Shown piece after piece: positions 16,200 through 24,954 of a DNA stretch of 64,000 nucleotides (position 1 is the first letter of the stretch; the number at the start of each line of letters is the position of its first letter). Position numbers and translations under genes: made by a program. A model generated the notes under the pieces. The model did not search any database, was not told the origin of the DNA, and saw only the letters and a list, made by a program, of their open reading frames with translations. Origin of the DNA: Cauispirillum nitrogeniifigens (GTDB lineage: Bacteria; Pseudomonadota; Alphaproteobacteria; Rhodospirillales; Rhodospirillaceae); the NCBI RefSeq assembly GCF_049800675.1, contig NZ_JBLOOT010000004.1:372001-436000 (forward strand), read 5' to 3'.

Positions 16200-17350
16200 T
16201 GACCCTGGGCATCGCGCGGCGCGGCGACGTGCCGCCGTTCATCGTCATGGACGTCATGCGCGCCGCCGCCGAGCGCAAGGCGGAGGGCAAGGACGTCCTG
16301 CACATGGAGGTCGGCCAGCCCGGCGAGGGCGTGCCCGCCAGCGTGCGCGAGCGCCTGAAGACGGTGCTGGACGGCGATGCCCTGGGCTACACCGTGGCGC
16401 TCGGCTTGCCGGCCCTGCGCCAGCGCATCGCCGCCCACTACCAGCGCACCGACGGCATCACGGTGGACCCGGAGCGGGTGGTGGTCACCACCGGCTCCTC
16501 CGGCGCCTTCATCCTGGCCTTCATCGCCTGCTTCGAGGCCGGGGCGCGGGTCGGCATCGCCCAGCCGGGCTATCCGGCTTATCCCAGCATCCTGCGCGCC
16601 CTGGGCATCGAGCCGGTGCGCCTGCCCGTCGGCCCGGAGACGCGCTATCAGCCCACCGTGGAGGTGCTGGAGCGCTGCGGGGAAAAGCTCGACGGCCTGA
16701 TCGTCGCCAGTCCCTCCAACCCCACCGGCACGGTCATGCCGCCCGAGGACCTGGAGCGCCTGTGCCGCTATTGCGAGGACAAGGGCATCCGCCTGATCTC
16801 CGACGAGATCTACCACGGCATCACCTTCGGCGGGCAGAAGGCGGCGACGGCGGCGCGGTACTCCGACCAGGCGGTGGTCATCAACAGCTTCTCCAAGTAC
16901 TTCTGCATGACCGGCTGGCGCCTGGGCTGGATGGTGGTGCCCGAGGCGATGATCCGGCCGCTGGAGTGCCTGACCCAGAACCTGTTCATCTCGCCGCCGA
17001 CCCTGTCGCAGCACGCCGGCAGTTTCGTCTTCGACCATGTCGACGAACTGGAGGCCCGCGTCGCCATGTACGCCCGCAACCGGGCCATGCTGCTGGCGGA
17101 GCTGCCCAAGGCCGGGTTCACCACCTTCGCCCCGGCGGACGGGGCGTTCTATCTCTACTGCGACGTCTCCGCCCTGACCAACGACTCGCTCGACTTCTGC
17201 CGGCGGATGCTGGCCGAGACGGGCGTGGCGGCGACGCCGGGGGTGGACTTCGACCCCGAGCAGGGCAACCGCTTCGTGCGCTTCTCCTTCTGCCAGACCG
17301 AGGAGATGATGGCCCGCGCCGCCCGCGCCCTGATCGAATGGCGGAGGTAG
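16199..17350 (+). CDS. Pyridoxal-phosphate aminotransferase, class I/II
   Basis: A 383-residue fold-type I aminotransferase. Landmarks: VGQPGEGVPASV, the Asn174 region SPSNPTGTVMP, Asp202/Tyr205 in ISDEIYHGI, the PLP lysine Lys233 in NSFSKYFCMTGWRLGW, and an arginine for the substrate carboxylate near the C-terminus (NRFVRFSFC). It resembles the aspartate/aromatic aminotransferase subgroup, but the substrate cannot be fixed. The start overlaps the stop of the preceding lipoprotein gene, so the two are translationally coupled; no shared pathway is obvious. Confidence 0.93.
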   Translation: MTLGIARRGDVPPFIVMDVMRAAAERKAEGKDVLHMEVGQPGEGVPASVRERLKTVLDGDALGYTVALGLPALRQRIAAHYQRTDGITVDPERVVVTTGSSGAFILAFIACFEAGARVGIAQPGYPAYPSILRALGIEPVRLPVGPETRYQPTVEVLERCGEKLDGLIVASPSNPTGTVMPPEDLERLCRYCEDKGIRLISDEIYHGITFGGQKAATAARYSDQAVVINSFSKYFCMTGWRLGWMVVPEAMIRPLECLTQNLFISPPTLSQHAGSFVFDHVDELEARVAMYARNRAMLLAELPKAGFTTFAPADGAFYLYCDVSALTNDSLDFCRRMLAETGVAATPGVDFDPEQGNRFVRFSFCQTEEMMARAARALIEWRR

Positions 17351-17426
17351 CTGCGCCGTCCGAACGCTTCCCCACCCCGCCGCCCTCCGCGTTAGCCTGC
17401 CCCTCCGGCAATCGCGGAGGTGCGGC

Positions 17427-17768
17427 GTGCGGAGAACGGTTCTGGTCGTGGCGATGGCGGGTCTGCTGGCGGGCTGTCTGAACAACGGCGACCCGCAGGA
17501 GGTGGCCGGCTTCATCGACAGCGTCGGATCGGTCCTGGGGGCCGCCGAGGCTTGCGACCCGCGCCTGGCCGCCCGCGCCACGGCCTGCGCCCGCCACAAG
17601 GTCGCCACCTGGCCCGGCGGACTGGACGACGGGGAGCGCCTGGCGGCCCTGCTGCGGCTGGACGAGGCGCGGCGGCGGGCGGTGTCCTCCCGGTCCTGCG
17701 AGACGGCCGCGCGCAGCCTGCGCGACTCGCCGCTGTGGGCGGGCTGCTACTCGCGACCCTCGACCTGA
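17427..17768 (+). CDS. Small putative lipoprotein, unknown function
   Basis: A 113-residue protein starting with GTG: MRRTVLVVAMAGLLAGCLNN, a short signal with lipobox LLAGC. The mature part has four further cysteines (EACDP, TACARH, RSCETA, AGCYSR) that could form two disulfides in the periplasm. No family was recognised. It follows the aminotransferase gene by 76 bp on the same strand, and its 3' end overlaps the convergent DUF3750 gene by 22 bp. The existence of the gene rests on the lipobox and its spacing. Confidence 0.65.
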   Translation: MRRTVLVVAMAGLLAGCLNNGDPQEVAGFIDSVGSVLGAAEACDPRLAARATACARHKVATWPGGLDDGERLAALLRLDEARRRAVSSRSCETAARSLRDSPLWAGCYSRPST

Positions 17769-18502
17769 GGCGGCCACCATCCGACCGCCGGCAGGCGCAG
17801 CGCCGGGCCGTCAAGGTCGATGCCGGCCGACAGCCCCAGCACGTTGACCTCCACCCCTTCGCGCGGCGACACGATCACGCCCAGGGCGCCGAGAAGCGAC
17901 ACCTGCACGCCGCTGCCGCTGGGCGGCGTCCCGATGGCCTCGGCCAGCGGGCGATAGTCCTTGCCGATGGCGTTGGCCGGCATGTCCAGGCCCAGCTCCG
18001 GCACGCTGCGGCCGATGTGGGCGACGAAGGTGTTGCTGTTGGGGCCGGGCCAGGTGCGGTAGGTGGTGGCATAGGGGTAGTCGGCCACGGCGGCCTCGAT
18101 GCGCGGGATCAGGCGGGCGGCCTGCTCGCCCCGGACGTCGGCCAGCAGCGTCGGGGCCGCACCGTACCACTGGGCATCGGGGGCATGGCGGTTGACCGCC
18201 ACCCGACCGCCGCCCCAGCCGACCACGTCATAGCGCCGGTAGGCGTCGGCCCCGGCCGGCTTGGTCACCACCCAGGTGTGGACGGCGAAGATGCCGCGCC
18301 AGGCGAAGGCGCGGGCGGCGTAGACCTGGACCACGGCGCGCGGCTCCTCGGCCGGGGAGGGGGCCAGCCCGGCCGGAGCATGCGGCGCCTGGTGCCAGGC
18401 ATAGGCCGGCACGTCACGGGTGGCGGCGGTCCAGGCCACCGGCCCGGCGAGGGCCAGCAGCAGCGTCAGGGCGGCGAGGCGGAGGAGGCGGGCGCGCGTC
18501 AT
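17747..18502 (-). CDS. DUF3750 family protein
   Basis: A 251-residue protein with an N-terminal signal or anchor (LLRLAALTLLLALAGPVAW) and the DUF3750 core seen in VQVYAARAFAWRGIFAVHTW, GPNSNTFVAHIGR and KDYRPLAEAIGTPPSGSGVQ. The conserved histidine, asparagine and glycine pattern suggests a papain-like or hydrolase fold, but function is unknown. The ATG at 18500-18502 gives the complete signal; the open frame runs further upstream without support. It is divergent from parA, 123 bp away. Confidence 0.85.
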   Translation of the reverse strand: MTRARLLRLAALTLLLALAGPVAWTAATRDVPAYAWHQAPHAPAGLAPSPAEEPRAVVQVYAARAFAWRGIFAVHTWVVTKPAGADAYRRYDVVGWGGGRVAVNRHAPDAQWYGAAPTLLADVRGEQAARLIPRIEAAVADYPYATTYRTWPGPNSNTFVAHIGRSVPELGLDMPANAIGKDYRPLAEAIGTPPSGSGVQVSLLGALGVIVSPREGVEVNVLGLSAGIDLDGPALRLPAVGWWPPQVEGRE

Positions 18503-18625
18503 GGCCTCTACATGGGCGCCCCCGGTGGTCCGCGCAAATGCCCTGTGACCCGCGTCATAGCCGCGCCGGCCGGGCCGCCCTAGCCTGATGTCTCCGGGGG
18601 CGGACCGTGGAGTTGAGGAGGGATC

Positions 18626-19603
18626 ATGCGTGTCATCGCCGTGGCATCCCAGAAGGGCGGATCGGGCAAGACGACCCTGTCGGGGCACCTCGCCGTCGAG
18701 GCCGAACGCGCCGGGCATGGCCCGGTGGCGCTGATCGACACCGACCCGCAAGGCAGTCTGGCGGCGTGGTGGAACGCGCGGACGGCGGAGACGCCGGCCT
18801 TCGCCCGCACCACCCTGGCCGACCTGCCCGACGACCTGGAGGCGCTGCGCGCCGCCGGCATCGGCCTGGTGGTCATCGACACCCCGCCGGCCATCACCAC
18901 CGCCATCGGCGAGGTCATCCGCGTCGCCGACTTCATCGTCATCCCGACGCGGCCCAGCCCGCACGACCTGCGCGCCGTCGGCGCCACCGTGCAGTTGGTG
19001 CGCCGCTGCGGCAAGCCGCTGGTGTTCGTGGTCAACGACGCCACGCCGCGCGCCCGCATCACCTCGGAAGCCGCCATCGCGCTGAGCCAGCACGGCACCG
19101 TGGCGCCGGTGACCATCCACCATCGCACCGACTTCGCCAGTTCCATGATCGACGGCCGCACGGTCGGTGAGATCAAGCCCGACGCGCGTTCGGCGCTGGA
19201 GGTCACGGCGCTGTGGGAATACCTTTTCGCCCGGCTGAAGGACGAGGTGGTGGACATGCCGTTCCACGTCCACGACGCCGCCGCGACCGAGGAGACGGGG
19301 CGCATCGCCCCGGCCAAGGCGGCGGCGCCCGCCCGCCCGGCCGCCGCCGCGCCGCCGCGCGCGCCCGCGCGCCCGCCGCGCCCGACCCCGGTGGCCGTGC
19401 CGGCGACCCCGGTGCCGATGGCCGACGAGGCGGTGCTGCGGGCGCTGGAGGCCATGGACGACGTTCTCGACGCGCGCCAGGCCGCGTTGGCGGTCGTCCC
19501 GGACCCGGCGCCAGAACCCGTCCCCGAGCCCGCGGTCCTGCCCCGCCCGGCGGCGCGGCAGGGACTGTTCCGGGGCTTCGGCCGCCGGATCATGGGTTCG
19601 TAG
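18626..19603 (+). CDS. ParA-family partition ATPase with Pro/Ala-rich C-terminal tail
   Basis: A 325-residue deviant Walker-type ATPase. The nucleotide loop is QKGGSGKTTLSGH (Lys at 10 and 15), Walker A' DTDPQGSLAAWW and Walker B VVIDTPPA. After about residue 205 comes a Pro/Ala/Arg-rich, probably disordered extension ending in a basic GLFRGFGRRIMGS. ParA proteins form ATP-dependent gradients on the nucleoid that position DNA or large complexes. There is no ParB and no gid genes nearby, so this is not the chromosomal parAB. The next gene encodes a ribbon-helix-helix protein 27 bp downstream, a likely partner. Confidence 0.88.
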   Translation: MRVIAVASQKGGSGKTTLSGHLAVEAERAGHGPVALIDTDPQGSLAAWWNARTAETPAFARTTLADLPDDLEALRAAGIGLVVIDTPPAITTAIGEVIRVADFIVIPTRPSPHDLRAVGATVQLVRRCGKPLVFVVNDATPRARITSEAAIALSQHGTVAPVTIHHRTDFASSMIDGRTVGEIKPDARSALEVTALWEYLFARLKDEVVDMPFHVHDAAATEETGRIAPAKAAAPARPAAAAPPRAPARPPRPTPVAVPATPVPMADEAVLRALEAMDDVLDARQAALAVVPDPAPEPVPEPAVLPRPAARQGLFRGFGRRIMGS

Positions 19604-19630
19604 TCACCACCGAGGAAGGGAGGCGTGCCG

Positions 19631-20029
19631 ATGTCCGCTCTGGTCGCCCTGAAGACGTCCGGCCTGCTGGCCCGCAAGGGCGAGGCCACGCCCGCCCTGG
19701 TCAAGGCGGCGTTCAACGACCCGGCGCTGGCCTGGGGCGACGACCGCGCCCATGCGCCGATGACCTGGGAGGACAGCCCGGCCGCCGGCCTGACGCCCCT
19801 GCGCGCGGTGCGTCCCGCGCCGGCTGCCGCTGCCGCCCCCGGCCCGGCCCGGAAAAAGGCGCCTGCGAAGGCCAAGGCGGTGCGCGGCCCCCGCCATGCC
19901 TTCACCGCCCGCCTGCCCATGCCGCTATACCGCCGGCTCAAGGAGGAGGCGGCGCGCAGCGGACGGCCGATGACCCAGCTGGTGGCCGAGGCCCTGGGCC
20001 AGCGTCTGGGGGAGGCGGAGGGAGGTTAG
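19631..20029 (+). CDS. Small protein with C-terminal ribbon-helix-helix domain
   Basis: A 132-residue protein. Residues 1-55 are unknown and contain MTWEDSP; residues 55-90 form an Ala/Pro/Lys-rich basic linker; the C-terminus reads FTARLPMPLYRRLKEEAARSG, followed by a hydrophobic helix, which is a typical MetJ/Arc ribbon-helix-helix pattern. The ATG at 19631 was chosen over GTG at 19625 because gggagg lies at a proper distance. Some ParA ATPases use ribbon-helix-helix proteins as the DNA-binding adaptor or ATPase stimulator, so pairing with the ParA gene just upstream is the likely role. It overlaps hspQ convergently by 4 bp. Confidence 0.75.
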   Translation: MSALVALKTSGLLARKGEATPALVKAAFNDPALAWGDDRAHAPMTWEDSPAAGLTPLRAVRPAPAAAAAPGPARKKAPAKAKAVRGPRHAFTARLPMPLYRRLKEEAARSGRPMTQLVAEALGQRLGEAEGG

Positions 20030-20355
20030 TTGGTCGGGCGATGGCGGGAGACGTAGCGGCCGTCTTCCAGCGTGTCGAAGTACTCGCCGATGGCGGGGTG
20101 TTCGACCGGGTCGCCGCTGGTGTCGGGCAGCAGGTTCTGTTCCGACACATAGGCTTCGTAGGGGCCTTGCGCGTTCTCCGCCAGCAGGTGGTAGAACGGC
20201 TGGTCCTTGGACGGCCGGACGTCCTCGGGGATGGAGTTCCACCACTCGTCGCTGTTGGCGAACACCGGGTCGACGTCATAGATGACGCCCCGGAACGGGT
20301 ATATCCGGTGGCGGACGATCTGCCCGATCTCGAACTTGGCGGTGCGCATACCCAT
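20026..20355 (-). CDS. hspQ: Heat shock protein HspQ
   Basis: A 109-residue HspQ/YccV-type protein: AKFEIGQIVRHRIYPFRGVI, DVDPVFANSDEWW, DQPFYHLLAEN and YVSEQNLLPD are family hallmarks. HspQ binds hemimethylated DNA in vitro and is a specificity-enhancing factor and substrate of the Lon protease. The ATG at 20353-20355 is preferred because ggaggg lies about 12 bp upstream; the next Met is two codons later. It is monocistronic and faces the ribbon-helix-helix gene. Confidence 0.92.
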   Translation of the reverse strand: MGMRTAKFEIGQIVRHRIYPFRGVIYDVDPVFANSDEWWNSIPEDVRPSKDQPFYHLLAENAQGPYEAYVSEQNLLPDTSGDPVEHPAIGEYFDTLEDGRYVSRHRPTN

Positions 20356-20419
20356 GGCGAACGACGGCCCTCCTATCCTCCGGCCGTCATATAGCAGGGG
20401 GGGCCATGGGGGCAAGGCT

Positions 20420-20623
20420 TCATGCGCCGAACTCCCGGGCCAGATCGTCGTCGTCGAGCAGCTCCAGCGTGATCAGGTCGGCGCGGATGAGGTGCTTGCC
20501 GGCGTTCTCGAAGTTCACCGTCACGCGCGGGCCGACCGCCGACTGCACCTGGCCCGGACCCCAGTCGGGCCGGTCGGGGTGGCGGACCCAGGCGCCGGGG
20601 ACGATGAGGGGATTGCTGGTCAT
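20420..20623 (-). CDS. DUF3553 family protein
   Basis: A 67-residue protein with the DUF3553 signature PGAWVRHPDRPDWGPGQVQS and VTVNFENAGKHLI. This resembles the small beta-barrel (CarD/Tudor-like) found at the end of UvrD/PcrA-type helicases and used to contact RNA polymerase or nucleic acid; here it is free-standing. No function is proven. It is followed by hspQ 64 bp away on the same strand and is divergent from the chpT-like gene. Confidence 0.85.
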   Translation of the reverse strand: MTSNPLIVPGAWVRHPDRPDWGPGQVQSAVGPRVTVNFENAGKHLIRADLITLELLDDDDLAREFGA

Positions 20624-20730
20624 GGTCGGGGGCTCCTGGATAGGCGGGCCTGGGTGGGGGCTCGTGTCTCATGGGTTGCGGCGGACCGGGCCTGGCCCTA
20701 ACCTGTGGTCCGTTCGCGACGGGGGCAAGC

Positions 20731-21387
20731 ATGATCGACACGCGACTGGACATGGACCTGGCGGCCCTGCTGTGCACGCGCCTGTGCCACGACCTGGCCG
20801 GCCCGGTGGGGGCCATCTCGGCCGGGGTCGAACTGCTGGCCGACGAGCCGGACCCCGGCTTCGTGGCCGAGGCGGCGGCGCTGCTGCGGCACAGCGCCGA
20901 TGCGTCGTCGGCGCGGCTGAAGTTCCTGCGCGCCGCCTTCGGCGAGCCCGGCCGGTCGAGCCTCAGCGGCCCGGCCCGCAGCCTGATCGAAGGCTACGTG
21001 CGCTCCCTGGCCGGCGGCATCACCCTGGACTGGCGCGATCACGGCAGTGCCGTCGGCGACGGCGCGGCCCTGCGCCTGCTTCTCAACCTGTGCCTGACGG
21101 CCGCCGACAGCCTGGGCGGCAGCGGCGGGCTGACGGTGGAGGTGCAGGCCGCCGCCGACGACGGCCAGCGCTTCGCCGTCACCGCCCAGGGGCCGCGCGC
21201 CGCGCTGGACGCCGCCTGCCGCACCGCCCTGGAAGGCTCCGCCGAGGGCCTGAGCGCCCGCACCGCCCATGCCTTCCTGCTGCACCGCCTGGCGGCCCCC
21301 GGCGGCGGCGTGGTGGTGGAGGAGACACCGGGCCGCCTGCTTCTGGCGGCGGTCCGGCCGGGTGGTCCCGGCGGGGTCGTTGAGTAA
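20731..21387 (+). CDS. ChpT-like histidine phosphotransferase
   Basis: A 218-residue protein of the HPTransfase family (DUF2328). The phospho-acceptor histidine lies in LLCTRLCHDLAGPVGAI (His20), within a dimerisation helical hairpin; the C-terminal part is a degenerate HATPase-like fold (RLLLNLCLTAADSLGG) without the ATP-binding boxes. In Caulobacter, ChpT passes phosphate from CckA to CtrA and CpdR. The ATG at 20731 follows ggggg and gives the conserved start MIDTRLDMDLAALLCTRLCH. It lies 170 bp upstream of the hybrid cheA on the same strand, a suggestive link between the cell-cycle relay and chemotaxis. Confidence 0.87.
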   Translation: MIDTRLDMDLAALLCTRLCHDLAGPVGAISAGVELLADEPDPGFVAEAAALLRHSADASSARLKFLRAAFGEPGRSSLSGPARSLIEGYVRSLAGGITLDWRDHGSAVGDGAALRLLLNLCLTAADSLGGSGGLTVEVQAAADDGQRFAVTAQGPRAALDAACRTALEGSAEGLSARTAHAFLLHRLAAPGGGVVVEETPGRLLLAAVRPGGPGGVVE

Positions 21388-21490
21388 CCGGAACGATTGC
21401 CGAGATTCCTTCCGCGCCCTTTGCCTTTCGTGGTAGAAACGGCCTGCGGACTGGCTCTTAGAGCGGTCGACTGAAGAAAAATCATGACGG

Positions 21491-21510
21491 CTGCGCCGCT
21501 TTCGGCGCAG
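21491..21510. promoter_or_regulatory. 8-bp-stem hairpin in the cheA leader
   Basis: ctgcgccg, loop cttt, cggcgcag: a perfect 8-bp stem with a four-base loop lying 47 bp before the cheA ATG at 21558. No T-run follows, so it is more likely an mRNA structure or operator than a terminator. Confidence 0.4.
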
Positions 21511-21557
21511 TGAAGCGGGACCCGAACGGGCCCCTGATGAGGGACGGAGTCATTCCC

Positions 21558-24380
21558 ATGGACGACCTGCTCAGTGAATTCCTGACCGAGACGTCGGAGA
21601 GCCTCGCCACGCTGGACGTGGAGCTTGTCAACCTCGAGCAGAATCCCAACGATCCGTCGATCCTCTCCAACATCTTCCGGCTGGTCCACACCATCAAGGG
21701 GACCTGCGGCTTCCTTGGCCTGCCGCGCCTGGAAAGCCTGGCGCATGCCGGCGAGAACGTGCTGGGCAAGTTCCGCGACCGCGAGCTGGAGGTGACGCCG
21801 GACTCGGTGACCCTCATCCTCAACTCCATCGACCGCATCAAGGAAATCCTGGCCCACCTGGAGGCCACCGAGTCCGAGCCCGAGGGCAACGACAAGGACC
21901 TCATCCAGGCCCTGAACGCCACCGCCGAGGGCCGCTCCGTCGCCAGCGCCCCGCCGCCGCCCCCGCCGTCGGTTGATGACATGCCCGCGCCGTCCACCGG
22001 CGCCGGCCCGGTGACCGGCGCCGGTGGCTTCCCGGTCGCCGCCGAGCTGCTGGCCGAGGTGGAAGCCGCCGTGTCGTCGGGCAAGCGCGCCGCCTCCGAG
22101 GAGGAACTGGCCGCCGAGATGGCCGCCGAAATGGAGCGCGAGGCCGCCAAGGCGCCGCCCGTCCCCGAGCCCAAGCCGGCCGCCGCCGCGCCGCCGCCGC
22201 CGCCCGCCCCGGCCGCCAAGCCGCCGGCCGTGCAGGAGCAGCCGGGCGCCGGGGGTGGTGGTGGCGGTGGCGGTGGCGGGGCCAAGGAAAGCTCTGTCGC
22301 CTCGCAGTCCATCCGCGTCAACGTGGAGCTGCTGGAAAACCTCATGACCCTGGTGTCGGAACTGGTGCTGACCCGCAACCAGCTCCTCCAGATGGTGCGC
22401 GGCCGCGACGACAGCGAATTCGCCGCGCCGTTGCAGCGCCTGTCGCACATCACCACCGACCTTCAGGAAGGGGTGATGAAGACGCGCATGCAGCCCATCG
22501 GCAACGCCTGGGCCAAGCTGCCGCGCATCGTCCGCGATCTGGCGATTGAAACCGGCAAGAAGATCGACCTCCAGATGTACGGCGCCGAGACCGAACTCGA
22601 CCGCCAGGTGCTGGAGCTGATCAAGGACCCGCTGACCCACATGGTCCGCAACTCCGCCGACCACGGGCTGGAGGACACCGCCGGGCGCCTCGCCGCCGGC
22701 AAGTCCGAGACCGGCGTGATCAAGCTCAACGCCTATCACGAAGGCGGCCACATCATCATCGAGATCGTCGATGACGGTCGCGGCCTGAACATCGACCGCA
22801 TCCGCGACAAGGCGATCATGAACGGCCTGGCCACCGAGGCCGAACTGGACGGCATGAGCGACCAGCAGATCGCCATGTTCATCTTCAAGGCCGGCTTCTC
22901 CACCGCCGAGAAGGTGACCAGCGTGTCCGGCCGCGGCGTCGGCATGGACGTGGTGCGCACCAACATCGAAAAGATCGGCGGCACCGTCGAGCTGAAGACC
23001 TTCCAGGGCCGTGGCACCACCTTCACCATCAAGATCCCGCTGACCCTGGCCATCGTGTCGGCGCTGATCGTCGAGTGCGCCGAGGAACGCTTCGCCATTC
23101 CGCAGATCTCGGTTCTGGAACTGGTGCGCGTGACCGCCAACTCCGACACCAAGATCGAGAAGATCAACCAGGCCCCGGTGCTGCGCCTGCGCGACCGCCT
23201 GCTGCCCATGGTCAGCCTGGCCAACCTGCTGAAGCTGCGCGACGAGAACATCGAGGACATCGCCGAGCACATCGCCGACGAGACCCACGACCTGAAGGAA
23301 ACCTTCATCGTCGTCACCCAGGTCGGCACCTACACCTTCGGCATCATCGTCGACCGCGTCTTCGACACCGAGGAAATCGTCGTCAAGCCGGTGGCGCCGA
23401 TCCTGCGCCACATCTCCATGTTCTCGGGCAACACCATCCTGGGTGACGGCTCGGTGATCATGATCCTCGACCCCAACGGCATCGCCACGGCGACGGGCGA
23501 GACCACCATGTCCGGCGCCACCCAGGAGCAGGGGCATTCCACCGACAGCGCCACCTCGTCCGAGGATCGCACCAGCCTGCTGATCTTCCGCGCCGGGTCC
23601 AAGGACCTCAAGGCCGTGCCGCTGGCCCTGGTCGCCCGCCTGGAGGAGATCGAGCTGTCGGCCATCGAACACTCCTACGGCCGTCCGGTGGTGCAGTATC
23701 GCGGCCAGCTGATGCCGCTGATCGCCATCAACGACAGCTATGCCATGAACAGCGAAGGCCGCCAGCAGGTGCTGGTGTTCTCCGACCGCGAACGGTCCAT
23801 GGGCCTGGTGGTCGACGAGATCGTCGACATCGTCGAGGACCGCCTGAAGGTGGAACTGCGCGCCGACGTCCAGGGGCTGATCGGCACGGCGATCATCGGC
23901 GACAAGGCCACCGACGTCATCGACACCGGGTACTACCTGACGCGCGCCTTCGGCGACTGGTTCGGCAGCCACGAGGCGGCCCCCGAGCCGGGCAAGCTGG
24001 GCCGTGCCCGTACCGTCCTGCTGGTCGACGACAGCCCGTTCTTCCGCAACCTGCTGACGCCGCTGCTGTCGGTGTCGGGCTACGACGTCACCGCCGTGGA
24101 CAGCGCCGAGAAGGCGCTGGAGATTCTGGAAAAGGGCCTGGGCTTCAACGCCATCATCTCCGACATCGAGATGCCGGGCATGGACGGCTTCGCCTTCGCC
24201 GAGAAGCTGCGCGGCGATGACCGCTGGGCGCGGGTGCCGCTGATCGCCCTGTCGTCGCACGCCACGGAGCGCGACTTCGAGCGCGGCCGAGAGGTGGGCT
24301 TCGACGACTATGTCGCCAAGTTCGACCGCGACGCGCTGCTCGACACCCTGGCCCAGATCCTGGGGCAGGTGGCGGCCTGA
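21558..24380 (+). CDS. cheA: Chemotaxis histidine kinase CheA with C-terminal receiver domain
   Basis: A 940-residue hybrid CheA. Order: HPt (P1) with His44 in LVHTIKGTCGFLG; Pro/Ala/Gly-rich linker (about 130-255, including a nine-glycine run); P3 dimerisation (LMTLVSELVLTRNQL); P4 ATPase with DPLTHMVRNSADHGLE, VDDGRGLN and VSGRGVGMDVVR; CheW-like P5 (about 500-640); a second CheW-like segment (about 680-800); and a receiver (LLVDDSPFFRN, acceptor Asp in AIISDIEMPGMDG). Such CheA-receiver fusions use the extra domain as phosphate sink or regulator. The ATG at 21558 follows ggag. It heads cheA-cheY-cheB-cheR; no cheW or chemoreceptor gene is in the operon, but a receptor gene lies 5 kb away. 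Confidence 0.95.
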   Translation: MDDLLSEFLTETSESLATLDVELVNLEQNPNDPSILSNIFRLVHTIKGTCGFLGLPRLESLAHAGENVLGKFRDRELEVTPDSVTLILNSIDRIKEILAHLEATESEPEGNDKDLIQALNATAEGRSVASAPPPPPPSVDDMPAPSTGAGPVTGAGGFPVAAELLAEVEAAVSSGKRAASEEELAAEMAAEMEREAAKAPPVPEPKPAAAAPPPPPAPAAKPPAVQEQPGAGGGGGGGGGGAKESSVASQSIRVNVELLENLMTLVSELVLTRNQLLQMVRGRDDSEFAAPLQRLSHITTDLQEGVMKTRMQPIGNAWAKLPRIVRDLAIETGKKIDLQMYGAETELDRQVLELIKDPLTHMVRNSADHGLEDTAGRLAAGKSETGVIKLNAYHEGGHIIIEIVDDGRGLNIDRIRDKAIMNGLATEAELDGMSDQQIAMFIFKAGFSTAEKVTSVSGRGVGMDVVRTNIEKIGGTVELKTFQGRGTTFTIKIPLTLAIVSALIVECAEERFAIPQISVLELVRVTANSDTKIEKINQAPVLRLRDRLLPMVSLANLLKLRDENIEDIAEHIADETHDLKETFIVVTQVGTYTFGIIVDRVFDTEEIVVKPVAPILRHISMFSGNTILGDGSVIMILDPNGIATATGETTMSGATQEQGHSTDSATSSEDRTSLLIFRAGSKDLKAVPLALVARLEEIELSAIEHSYGRPVVQYRGQLMPLIAINDSYAMNSEGRQQVLVFSDRERSMGLVVDEIVDIVEDRLKVELRADVQGLIGTAIIGDKATDVIDTGYYLTRAFGDWFGSHEAAPEPGKLGRARTVLLVDDSPFFRNLLTPLLSVSGYDVTAVDSAEKALEILEKGLGFNAIISDIEMPGMDGFAFAEKLRGDDRWARVPLIALSSHATERDFERGREVGFDDYVAKFDRDALLDTLAQILGQVAA

Positions 24381-24386
24381 CCGCGC

Positions 24387-24423
24387 CGCCGGTGGGGGCC
24401 GGAGCTTCCGGCATCCACCGGCG
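24387..24423. terminator. Hairpin between cheA and cheY
   Basis: Arms cgccggtgg (24387-24395) and ccaccggcg (24415-24423) with an inner ggccggagcttccggc structure. No T-tract follows, so it may attenuate or stabilise the transcript rather than end it. The 165-bp cheA-cheY gap leaves room for a separate cheY promoter. Confidence 0.45.
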
Positions 24424-24545
24424 CGTGTCAAAGCCATGCACTTTTCTTGACGCTTGCCCGGTTTGCCGGTTAAGTCACGCGTATACCGCGATGCTCCGGT
24501 GGGGTGAGCGTCCGGCGAAACAACCCTTCAGGGGGCAGGGAACAC

Positions 24546-24914
24546 ATGAAGTCGTGTCTGATCGTCGATGATTCCAAGGTCATCCGCATGGTGGCCAAGA
24601 AGATCCTCCAGGAACTGAGCTTCCAGACGGTGGAGGCCGAGGACGGCAAGACCGCCCTGGATCGGTGCGGGGAGAACATGCCCGATGCCGTCCTGCTGGA
24701 CTGGAACATGCCGGTCATGAACGGCATCGAGTTCCTGCGCGAACTGCGCAAGATGCCCGGCGGCGATGGTCCCAAGGTGGTGTTCTGCACCACCGAGAAT
24801 GACATCGAGCACATCCAGGAAGCGATCGAAGCCGGCGCCAACGAATACATCATGAAGCCGTTCGACAGCGAGATCCTGCAGGCGAAGTTCGTGCAGGTCG
24901 GCCTGCTCGATTAA
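24546..24914 (+). CDS. cheY: Chemotaxis response regulator CheY
   Basis: A 122-residue single-domain receiver. Asp8/Asp9 (LIVDDSKVIR) bind Mg2+, Asp52 in VLLDWNMPVMNG is the phospho-acceptor, the Thr of VVFCTTEND and the Lys of YIMKPFDSE complete the active site. Phospho-CheY binds the flagellar motor switch. The ATG at 24546 follows ggggcaggg; an upstream in-frame GTG would add 14 residues not found in the family. It lies between cheA and cheB. Confidence 0.94.
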   Translation: MKSCLIVDDSKVIRMVAKKILQELSFQTVEAEDGKTALDRCGENMPDAVLLDWNMPVMNGIEFLRELRKMPGGDGPKVVFCTTENDIEHIQEAIEAGANEYIMKPFDSEILQAKFVQVGLLD

Positions 24915-24954
24915 CCGCGAACAGAAGCCTGGGGCGTTCAGGGGGTAGCACTTG

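Noticed and set aside
21039..24437. An 1132-codon open frame on the minus strand opposite cheA
   Set aside because: It is the antisense shadow of a GC-rich gene. The plus strand encodes a complete CheA with all catalytic boxes, while the minus-strand product is low-complexity Asp/His/Gly/Val without any family motif.
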